A stretch of DNA of 5,128 bases from Planctomycetaceae bacterium (lineage in GTDB: Bacteria; Planctomycetota; Phycisphaerae; Phycisphaerales; SM1A02), in contig JAIYBS010000304.1 of the NCBI GenBank assembly GCA_027488415.1, positions 1-5,128 of the forward strand, in the 5' to 3' direction. The translations under genes were made by a program, and so were the position numbers. Position 1 is the stretch's first letter. Each line of letters starts with the position of its first letter. Of this stretch, positions 1-5,128 are shown one piece after another. The notes beneath the pieces were generated by a model. It did no database searches. It was not told the DNA's origin and saw nothing but the letters and a program-made list of their open reading frames with translations.

Positions 1-1806
1 AAGACCCCTCCCGATCCCTCCCGGATCAAGGTCATCGTCGCCACCGACTGCGGGTCGACCACCACGAAGGCCATCCTGATCGAGCTGGTCGACGGGCACT
101 ACCGCCAGACGCAGCGCGGCGAGGCGCCGACGACGGTCGAGGCGCCCTTCGCGGACGTGACGCTCGGGGTCACGAACGCGGTCACCGAGCTGCAGGAGCT
201 CTCCGGCCGCCGCCTCGTCGCCGACGACGGCACGATCATCCGCCGCGCGTCCGACTCGGATCCCGACGGCTGCGACGTCTACATCTCGACGTCCTCCGCG
301 GGCGGCGGGCTGCAGATGATGGTCGCGGGCGTCGTGCGGCAGATGACCGCGGAGAGCGCCAAGCGCGCCGCCCTCGGCGCGGGCGCGATCGTGATGGACA
401 CGATCTCAGCGAACGACCGGCGCAGGCCGCACGAGCAGATCCAGCGCATCCGCGAGCTTCGCCCGGACATGGTGCTCCTCGCCGGCGGCACCGACGGCGG
501 TGACCGCAAGAAGGTGGTCGAGCTCGCCGAGCTCATCGCGCCGGCGAAGCCGCGCCCGCGCTTCGGCGGCGAGTACTGGCTGCCGGTGATCTTCGCGGGG
601 AACGCCGAGGTCCGCCCCGAGGTCTCGCGCGTCTTCGACCGGGGCTTCGACCTGAGCCTCGTCGACAACGTCCGACCGACGCTCGACGTCGAGCACCTCG
701 GGCCCGCGCGCGACCGCATCCACGACGTGTTCCTCGAGCACGTGATGGCGCACGCGCCCGGCTACGACAAGCTGATCTCGTGGGCCGACGCGCCGATCAT
801 GCCGACGCCCGGCGCGGTGGGCGACATCCTGCAGACCATCGCCAGGAAGCGCGGCATCAACGCGCTCGGCGTCGACATCGGCGGCGCGACGACCGACGTG
901 TTCAGCGTGTTCGACGGCGCGTTCAACCGCACGGTGAGCGCGAACCTCGGCATGAGCTACTCCATCAGCAACGTGTGCGCCGAGGCCGGGATGGAGCGCA
1001 TCCTGCGCTGGGTGCACCTGCCGATGGACGAGCGCGAGCTGCGGAACCGCGTCAAGAACAAGATGATCCGCCCGACCACGATCCCGCAGACGCTCGAGGC
1101 GCTGGTCTTCGAGCAGGCGGTGTCGCGCGAGGCGCTGCGGCTCTCGTTCGAGCAGCACAAGGCGTTCGCCACGAGCCTGAAGGGCGTGCAGCAGCAGCGC
1201 ACCGTCGGCGACGCGTTCAGCCAGCAGGCCGCGGGCGGAACGCTCGTGGACGCGATGCGGCTCGACCTGCTCGTCGCGTCGGGCGGCGTGCTCAGCCACG
1301 CGCCGCGGATGGAGCAGACGGCGCTCATGCTGATCGACAGCTTCGAGCCCGAGGGCTTCACCGAGCTCGCGAAGGACTCGATCTTCATGATGCCGCACCT
1401 CGGCGTGCTCGCGAGCGTGCACCCGGACGCGGCGATGGAGGTCTTCGAGAAGGACTGCCTCGTCTACCTCGGCACGTGCGTGGCGCCGCGCGGGCAGGCG
1501 CGCGCCGGGAAGCCGTGCTTCCGCTGGGAGCTCCGCGGCGCGCGCGACGGGCGCGGCGAGCTCGCGTGCGGCGAGATGCGCCTCCTGCCGCTCGGCGCCG
1601 ACGAGCGCTGCGAGATGACCGTGACGCCCGAGCGCGGCTTCGACATGGGCGCCGGCCCCGGCAGGCCCGTCACGCGGACCGTGCGCGGCGGGACGGTCGG
1701 CCTCGTGCTCGACGCGCGCGGGCGTGCCATCGACGTTCCCGCGGACGCCGCCGCGCGGCGGGCCACCATCGCACGCTGGCTGGAGGCATTGCGGGTCTAC
1801 GCGTAG
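1..1806 (+). CDS. GlmL/MutL-family actin-fold ATPase, 5' partial, with C-terminal extension
   Basis: The reading frame is open from the first base (601 codons, then TAG at 1804-1806), so the true start lies upstream. The GTG at 157 is internal, because the phosphate-1 loop DCGSTTTKA (codons 16-24) precedes it. Other ASKHA features follow: SSAGGGLQ (about codon 97), LLAGGTDGGD (159-168, typical of the GlmL family), FAGNAEVRPEV (198-208), the phosphate-2 loop DIGGATTDVFS (292-302), RTVSANLGMSYS (310-321), and a probable adenosine-loop segment LLVASGGVLSHAPR (423-436). Known family members are described as chaperone or reactivation-like ATPases linked to B12-dependent glutamate mutase. Roughly the last 115 residues, beta-rich and ending near GLVLDARGRAIDVP, look like an added domain beyond the usual GlmL length of about 460. 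No mutase gene is visible, and the neighbours are membrane proteins, so a different partner is inferred. The TTTKA loop also recalls the BcrA/BadF ATPases, but the other motifs favour GlmL. This is unrelated to the mismatch-repair MutL. Confidence 0.88.
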   Translation, partial: KTPPDPSRIKVIVATDCGSTTTKAILIELVDGHYRQTQRGEAPTTVEAPFADVTLGVTNAVTELQELSGRRLVADDGTIIRRASDSDPDGCDVYISTSSAGGGLQMMVAGVVRQMTAESAKRAALGAGAIVMDTISANDRRRPHEQIQRIRELRPDMVLLAGGTDGGDRKKVVELAELIAPAKPRPRFGGEYWLPVIFAGNAEVRPEVSRVFDRGFDLSLVDNVRPTLDVEHLGPARDRIHDVFLEHVMAHAPGYDKLISWADAPIMPTPGAVGDILQTIARKRGINALGVDIGGATTDVFSVFDGAFNRTVSANLGMSYSISNVCAEAGMERILRWVHLPMDERELRNRVKNKMIRPTTIPQTLEALVFEQAVSREALRLSFEQHKAFATSLKGVQQQRTVGDAFSQQAAGGTLVDAMRLDLLVASGGVLSHAPRMEQTALMLIDSFEPEGFTELAKDSIFMMPHLGVLASVHPDAAMEVFEKDCLVYLGTCVAPRGQARAGKPCFRWELRGARDGRGELACGEMRLLPLGADERCEMTVTPERGFDMGAGPGRPVTRTVRGGTVGLVLDARGRAIDVPADAAARRATIARWLEALRVYA

Positions 1807-1817
1807 CGTGCTCCCGC

Positions 1818-1821
1818 AGGA
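1818..1821 (+). promoter_or_regulatory. Weak ribosome binding site for the gene at 1827
   Basis: AGGA lies five bases before the ATG at 1827, inside the only intergenic gap of more than one base (1807-1826). It is the weakest Shine-Dalgarno match of the four in this window, and it supports this ATG over the upstream extension of the frame, which runs back through the ATPase gene. Confidence 0.5.
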
Positions 1822-1826
1822 ACGCC

Positions 1827-2975
1827 ATGGCCAAGGCCTTCACCCCAGGACTCACCGTCAGCGCGCGCGCGACCTACCGCGCGCGACGCCTGCTGCCGGT
1901 CGACGGCGAGGTCACCGTGAGCGTGGGCGACCGCGTTGCCGCCGACGACGTGGTGGCGCAGACCTTCATGGACGGCGACGTCTTCCCGATGAAGGTCGCG
2001 AACATGCTCGGCGCCTCGCCGCGCGACCTCCCGGGGCTGATGCTCAAGCGCGCCGGCGAGCAGGTGGCGGTCGGCGACCCGGTCGCGCGGTCGAAGGGGA
2101 TGTTCGGCATGTTCCGCACCGAGGTGCGCAGCACGGCAGCCGGCACCGTCGAGAGCGTCAGCGACGCGACCGGCATGGTGATCGTGCGCGGGCCGAGGCA
2201 GCCGATCGCGGTGCGCGCGTTCATCAGCGGAACGGTCGTCGAGGTGCTGCCGCGCGAGGGCGCGGTGGTCGAGAACGTGGTCGCGCTGGTGCAGGGGATC
2301 TTCGGGATCGGCGGCGAGACGAGCGGCGCCGTCGCGATGGCGTGCGCCTCGCCGGACGAGGAGCTCGACGCCGACGACGTGACGCCCGCGATGCGCGGCG
2401 CGGTCGTGGTGGGCGGCGCGCGCATGACCGCCGCGGCGATCGCGAGGGCGCGCGAGGTGGGCGCGCACGCGGTGATCTCGGGCGGCATCGACGACCAGGA
2501 CCTGCGCGACGTGCTCGGGCACGACATCGGCGTGGCGGTGACGGGCAGCGAGCGCATCGGCATCACGCTCGTCATCACCGAGGGCTTCGGCGAGATCGCG
2601 ATGGCGGCGCGCACGTTCGCGCTGCTCGCCTCACACGCCGGCCGGACCGCGAGCGTGAACGGCGCGACCCAGATCCGCGCGGGCGTGATGCGGCCGGAGA
2701 TCGTCATCCCGCTCGACCCCGCGTCCTCCGCGGCCAGCGCGCCCGCGATGTCCGCGGGCGGCGCGACGGCGGGCGTGCTCGAGATCGGCACGCCCGTCCG
2801 CGTGATCCGTGACCCGCACTTCGGCGTGCTCGGCACGGTCGCGGCGCTCCCCGAGCAGCCGGCCGTGCTCGGCTCCGGCAGCAAGGCGCGCGTCCTCGAG
2901 GTGGCCGTCGCGGGCGGACTTCGGATCACCGTGCCGCGCGCGAACGTGGAGCTCATCGAGGGAGGCGACCGGTGA
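1827..2975 (+). CDS. Uncharacterised soluble protein: lipoyl/barrel-sandwich-like, Rossmann-like and KOW-like regions
   Basis: 382 residues, starting at ATG after a modest AGGA (1818-1821) and 20 bases downstream of the ATPase gene. There is no signal peptide and no membrane helix, so it is probably cytoplasmic. Residues about 20-150 show beta-turn-beta repeats of lipoyl/barrel-sandwich type: LPVDGEVTVSVGDRVAADDV (23-42), GEQVAVGDPVARS (77-89), ISGTVVEVLPREGAVVE (133-149), then QGIFGIGGE (156-164). Residues about 190-295 look like an alpha/beta nucleotide- or ligand-binding fold: RGAVVVGGARM, HAVISGGIDDQDL, ITLVITEGFGE, SVNGATQIRAGVMRPEIVIP. An Ala/Ser/Gly-rich linker (299-315) leads to a KOW/SH3-like end, GTPVRVIRDPHFGVLGTV (321-338) plus the strand LRITVPRANVELIE (365-378). 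I recognise no named family for the whole protein; the domain calls are from pattern only. Position and coupling suggest it works with the upstream ATPase and the downstream membrane proteins, perhaps as an adaptor. The gene itself is near certain; its function is not known. Confidence 0.9.
   Translation: MAKAFTPGLTVSARATYRARRLLPVDGEVTVSVGDRVAADDVVAQTFMDGDVFPMKVANMLGASPRDLPGLMLKRAGEQVAVGDPVARSKGMFGMFRTEVRSTAAGTVESVSDATGMVIVRGPRQPIAVRAFISGTVVEVLPREGAVVENVVALVQGIFGIGGETSGAVAMACASPDEELDADDVTPAMRGAVVVGGARMTAAAIARAREVGAHAVISGGIDDQDLRDVLGHDIGVAVTGSERIGITLVITEGFGEIAMAARTFALLASHAGRTASVNGATQIRAGVMRPEIVIPLDPASSAASAPAMSAGGATAGVLEIGTPVRVIRDPHFGVLGTVAALPEQPAVLGSGSKARVLEVAVAGGLRITVPRANVELIEGGDR
1862..1883 (+). 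repeat. Perfect 8-bp inverted repeat (hairpin candidate) early in the second gene
   Basis: CGCGCGCG at 1862-1869 is matched by CGCGCGCG at 1876-1883 around the 6-base loop ACCTAC. It starts 35 bases after the A of the start codon and covers codons for alternating Ala and Arg (residues about 12-19). The pairing is perfect and all G:C. In DNA this GC-rich it may simply follow from Ala/Arg codon choice, so a regulatory role is only a possibility. Confidence 0.35.
2961..2965 (+). promoter_or_regulatory. Ribosome binding site deciding the GTG start at 2972
   Basis: GGAGG inside the last codons of the upstream gene sits six bases before the GTG at 2972. It fixes this overlapping GTG as the start, and so the GTGA stop/start overlap that predicts translational coupling. 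Confidence 0.75.
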
Positions 2976-3823
2976 TCGCGTTCCTCGCCGATGCCGCCGC
3001 CGCGGCCCCCGACGCGGGATGGTTCATGCCCGGGAAGGGCGTGCTGCTGGCCGCGCTCGCGCTGGTTTCGGCGGCGGTGCTCGGATCGCTCTGGCAGGCG
3101 CGCACCGGCAAGCCGATCCGCATCCGCCGCATCGGCGGTCTCGACGCGGTCGAGGAGGCGGTCGGCCGCGCCACCGAGATGGGCCGGCCCGTCCTCTACG
3201 TGCCCGGCATCCAGGACATGGACAACATCCAGACGGTCGCCGGCGTCACGATCCTCGGGCGCGTGGCGAAGACCGTCGCCGAGTACGACATCGAGATCGA
3301 GGTGCCGACCACGCGCTCGATCGTGATGACCTCCGCGCGCGAGGCGGTGAGCGCGGCGTACATGTCGGCCGGCCGGAGCGACTCGTTCAACCCCGACCGC
3401 ATCTACTACGTGAGCGACGAGCAGTTCGCGTTCGTCGCGTACGCGGGCGGCATGATGCAGCGCAAGCGGCCGGCGGCGTGCTTCTACTTCGGCTGCTTCT
3501 TCGCGGAGAGCCTGATCCTCGCGGAGAACGGCAACTCCGTGGGCGCGATCCAGATCGCGGGCACGGCCGAGACGAGCCAGCTGCCGTTCTTCGTCGCCAG
3601 CTGCGACTACACCCTCATCGGCGAGGAGTTCTTCGCCGCGAGCGCCTACCTCTCGGGCGAGCCCGACCAGCTCGGGACGCTGCGCGGTCAGGACATCGCC
3701 AAGGCGATCGTGTGGGTGCTCGTGATCGCCGCGGCTGCGCTCGGGACGGCGGCCGCGCTCCTGCCGGGCTCTGCGCTCGCCGGGGTCGCCGGCGCGGTGC
3801 GCGCCGCGATGGGAGGATCTTGA
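2972..3823 (+). CDS. Membrane-anchored DUF6754-like protein
   Basis: 283 residues from a GTG start that overlaps the previous stop by four bases (GTGA), with GGAGG at 2961-2965 six bases ahead. A hydrophobic helix at about residues 23-41 is followed by the basic stretch GKPIRIRR, which by the positive-inside rule puts the central part in the cytoplasm. A second helix lies at about 246-265, near the C-terminus. The soluble region (about 45-240) is distinctive: GRPVLYVPGIQDMDNIQTVA (71-90), VPTTRSIVMTSAREAV (111-126), RIYYVSDEQFAFVAYAGGMM (143-162), ACFYFGCFFAES (169-180, with a Cys-x4-Cys pair), then SCDYTLIGEEFFAASAYLSG (210-229). I match this by memory to the uncharacterised family DUF6754; no biochemical role is known to me. 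No nucleotide-binding loop or obvious catalytic triad is seen. A cytoplasm-facing domain on two helices would suit docking of the ATPase or its partner at the membrane, which is inference. Confidence 0.88.
   Translation: MIAFLADAAAAAPDAGWFMPGKGVLLAALALVSAAVLGSLWQARTGKPIRIRRIGGLDAVEEAVGRATEMGRPVLYVPGIQDMDNIQTVAGVTILGRVAKTVAEYDIEIEVPTTRSIVMTSAREAVSAAYMSAGRSDSFNPDRIYYVSDEQFAFVAYAGGMMQRKRPAACFYFGCFFAESLILAENGNSVGAIQIAGTAETSQLPFFVASCDYTLIGEEFFAASAYLSGEPDQLGTLRGQDIAKAIVWVLVIAAAALGTAAALLPGSALAGVAGAVRAAMGGS
3811..3816 (+). promoter_or_regulatory. Ribosome binding site deciding the GTG start at 3825
   Basis: GGGAGG in the last codons of the DUF6754-like gene lies eight bases before the GTG at 3825. 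No ATG in this frame is nearby, so this site supports a GTG start directly after the upstream stop. Confidence 0.75.
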
Positions 3824-3824
3824 C

Positions 3825-4529
3825 GTGAGCCGCTCCGTCGCCGTCCTGGTCACCGCGGTCGCCGGCATCGTGATGGTGCTCTCGGCGTTCGTGCGCCCGC
3901 TCGAGTTCCTCGGCACGGCGGTCGTCGACTGGTTCAACGTCCTCGCCGCGATCGCGTTCGTCCTGGGCGGCGCGAACCTCCTGAAGATGAACCTGCTCAA
4001 GGTCAGCGCGCGCGAGGCGGGCTGGGGCTACTCGGCCGTGACGGTGCTCGCCTTCCTCGTGACAATCACGGTCGGCGCGCTGAAGGTCGGCGTGCACCCG
4101 GACCAGAAGTTCCCCGCGGTCGCCCTCTCGGGTGACAAGGAGGCCGTGGGCGGCGCGTTCTGGTGGATCTACGAGTACGCGATGAGCCCGATCACGAGCA
4201 CGCTGTTCGCGCTGCTCGCCTTCTACGTGGCGAGCGCCGCGTTCCGCGCGTTCCGCGCGAAGAACACCGCGGCGATCCTGCTGCTCGGCACGGCGTTCGT
4301 GGTGCTGCTCGGCCGCGTCTACGTGGGCGTGCTGCTGACGAGCTGGATCCCCGCCGACAACGCGTGGGTCAGCTGGATGCGGCTCGAGAACCTGAGCGGC
4401 ATCATCATGAGCGTCTTCACGAACGCGGGCACGCGCGCGATCATCATCGGCATCGCGATCGGCGTCGCGGCGACGAGCCTGAAGATCCTGCTCGGGCTCG
4501 ACCGCAGCTACCTCGGGGGGGAGGGCTGA
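3825..4529 (+). CDS. Small polytopic membrane protein of unknown function
   Basis: 234 residues from GTG, one base after the preceding stop and eight bases after a strong GGGAGG (3811-3816). Predicted membrane helices by eye: about residues 5-23, 36-53, 68-87, 122-142, 148-170 and 203-222, so five or six spans. The longest non-membrane stretch (about 88-118) holds VHPDQKFPAVALSGDKEAVG and then WWIYEYAMSP; a second, shorter loop near 172-190 holds SWIPADNAWVSWMRLENLSG. There are few charges in the helices (R163, K86) and no transporter signature, heme-binding histidine pair or protease motif that I recognise. It sits between two membrane-anchored proteins and is coupled on both sides, which suggests an integral membrane subunit of the same complex. 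It could be a channel, a scaffold or an assembly protein; the sequence does not choose between them. Confidence 0.87.
   Translation: MSRSVAVLVTAVAGIVMVLSAFVRPLEFLGTAVVDWFNVLAAIAFVLGGANLLKMNLLKVSAREAGWGYSAVTVLAFLVTITVGALKVGVHPDQKFPAVALSGDKEAVGGAFWWIYEYAMSPITSTLFALLAFYVASAAFRAFRAKNTAAILLLGTAFVVLLGRVYVGVLLTSWIPADNAWVSWMRLENLSGIIMSVFTNAGTRAIIIGIAIGVAATSLKILLGLDRSYLGGEG
4519..4524 (+). promoter_or_regulatory. Ribosome binding site for the gene at 4531, within a G-rich tract
   Basis: GGGAGG lies six bases before the ATG at 4531 and overlaps the end of the seven-G run at 4515-4521. The same bases encode the Gly-Gly-Glu-Gly end of the upstream membrane protein, so coding sequence and Shine-Dalgarno are shared. 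Confidence 0.7.
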
Positions 4530-4530
4530 C

Positions 4531-5128
4531 ATGAGCGACGCTCCCGGAATGCCCCGCCCGGAGACGGGCCGTGAACCGCTGCTGCGGCGCCTCGACCGCG
4601 TCGACCGGCGGTGGATCTTCCTGCTGATGGCGATCGCCGTCGCGGGCCCGATCGTCTGGGTCGGCGTGACCGGGCAGACCTTCCCCGAGAAGCCGACGCC
4701 GATCGTCGAGGGCGCGTTCCGCGCGATCGACGGTCTGCCGGAGGGCTCGCGCGTCCTGATCGCGTTCGACTTCGACCCCGCGAGCTCCGGCGAGCTGCAG
4801 CCGATGGCGACCGCCTTCGTGCGCCACTGCGCGCTGAAGCGGCACCGCATCTACGCGATGACGCTGTGGGCGCCGGGCAGCCCGATCATCGGGTCGACGC
4901 TCGGTGAGGTGGTCGGCGGTGACCCGCACTACGTGTACGGCGAGACGTTCGTCGACCTCGGGTTCCAGTCGGGCAACGAGGGCGTGATCAAGCAGGTCGG
5001 CTCGAGCTTCGCGAAGGCGTTCCCGAACGACTCGCGCGGCACGCCGCTCGCGCAGGTGCCGATGATGCAGGGCATCGAGCGGGTCTCCGACTTCGACGCG
5101 CTCGTGTGCGTGAGCGCGGGGTACCCGG
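4531..5128 (+). CDS. Membrane-anchored protein of unknown function, 3' partial
   Basis: The frame opens with ATG one base after the preceding stop, has a strong GGAGG (4520-4524) six bases ahead, and runs without a stop to the right edge (199 complete codons). The N-terminus is rich in arginine (ETGREPLLRRLDRVDRRW, 11-28) and precedes one hydrophobic helix (about 29-47, WIFLLMAIAVAGPIVWVGV without a clear cleavage site), so a signal anchor with the following domain outside the cytoplasm is the simplest topology. The following domain alternates strands and helices: GSRVLIAFDFDPASSGELQP (72-91), HRIYAMTLWAPGSP (105-118), YGETFVDLGFQSGNEGVIKQ (136-155), then DFDALVCVSAGYP (187-199) at the edge. 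This looks like an alpha/beta fold, but I recognise no named family. The repeated hydrophobic strands ending in small or acidic residues (LIAFDFD, ALVCVSAG) resemble a Rossmann-type sheet. The function is unknown. It clearly belongs to the same operon; the missing C-terminus may hold further helices. Confidence 0.86.
   Translation, partial: MSDAPGMPRPETGREPLLRRLDRVDRRWIFLLMAIAVAGPIVWVGVTGQTFPEKPTPIVEGAFRAIDGLPEGSRVLIAFDFDPASSGELQPMATAFVRHCALKRHRIYAMTLWAPGSPIIGSTLGEVVGGDPHYVYGETFVDLGFQSGNEGVIKQVGSSFAKAFPNDSRGTPLAQVPMMQGIERVSDFDALVCVSAGYP

Noticed and set aside
157..1806. GTG at 157 as the start of the ATPase gene
   Set aside because: The same frame continues upstream without a stop and contains the phosphate-1 motif, so this start would cut off an essential part of the fold.
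1..1806. Reading the first gene as the DNA mismatch repair protein MutL
   Set aside because: The motifs are those of an ASKHA actin-fold ATPase (DCGSTTTKA, DIGGATTDVFS). The GHKL ATPase motifs of repair MutL are absent; only the name is shared.
780..1826. Long upstream extension of the second gene's frame
   Set aside because: The translated extension is Arg/Ala/Gly-rich low-complexity sequence lying over the ATPase gene in another frame. The ATG at 1827 has a ribosome site and begins ordinary protein sequence.
1807..1826. An internal promoter or terminator between the first two genes
   Set aside because: The gap is only 20 bases, with no hairpin plus T-run and no recognisable -35/-10 pair.
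1983..2003. FPMKVAN in the second gene as a biotin or lipoate attachment site
   Set aside because: The lysine is not in the canonical AMKM-type hairpin between two matched beta halves, and as far as I recall similar proteins have other residues at this point.
1724..3828. Overlapping + strand frames at 1724-2812 and 2809-3828
   Set aside because: The products are Arg/Gly/Ala low-complexity, shadowing the second and third genes in another frame.
1874..4000. A 708-codon open frame on the - strand, and similar ones at 406-1422 and 3615-4850
   Set aside because: Their products are rich in Arg, His, Ala and Ser with no recognisable motif, and they lie opposite well-supported genes. Long antisense frames are expected in DNA with this GC bias.
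4611..4907. Small + strand frame of 98 codons
   Set aside because: It overlaps the membrane-anchored gene at 4531-5128 in another frame, is Arg/Asp-rich low-complexity, and lacks a ribosome site.

Overview
The window is a stretch of very GC-rich bacterial DNA (G or C in nearly every third codon position), coding on the + strand from end to end. It holds five genes in one direction: a first gene cut by the left edge, three complete genes, and a last gene cut by the right edge. The largest gap is 20 bases. The other junctions are a 4-base GTGA overlap and two 1-base gaps, and each of these downstream starts has a Shine-Dalgarno sequence inside the preceding gene. This is the layout of a translationally coupled operon. 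No RNA gene, mobile element, CRISPR array, promoter or terminator is visible, and no stretch of 300 bases lacks a gene.

Layout: (1) 1-1806, an actin-fold (ASKHA) ATPase of the GlmL/MutL 'glutamate mutase L' family with a C-terminal extension; (2) 1827-2975, a soluble protein with a beta-rich lipoyl/barrel-sandwich-like N-terminal part, a Rossmann-like centre and a KOW/SH3-like C-terminal part; (3) 2972-3823, a membrane-anchored protein resembling DUF6754; (4) 3825-4529, a small polytopic membrane protein with 5-6 predicted helices; (5) 4531-5128, a membrane-anchored protein of unknown function with an N-terminal signal-anchor-like helix.

The set looks like one multi-protein unit: a cytoplasmic ATPase and a cytoplasmic multidomain partner made together with three membrane proteins. 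No glutamate mutase S or E subunit and no B12-dependent mutase is in view, so naming the first gene from glutamate fermentation is probably misleading here. From memory of similar protein sets in Chloroflexi, Planctomycetes and candidate phyla such as Eisenbacteria, I think this is a conserved but uncharacterised cluster. That is recollection, not a search result. The host is probably a high-GC, possibly uncultivated bacterium of such a lineage; the sequence alone does not decide which.

The function of the unit is unknown. An ATP-driven, membrane-associated assembly, transport or remodelling complex is the most economical inference, but nothing in the window proves it.
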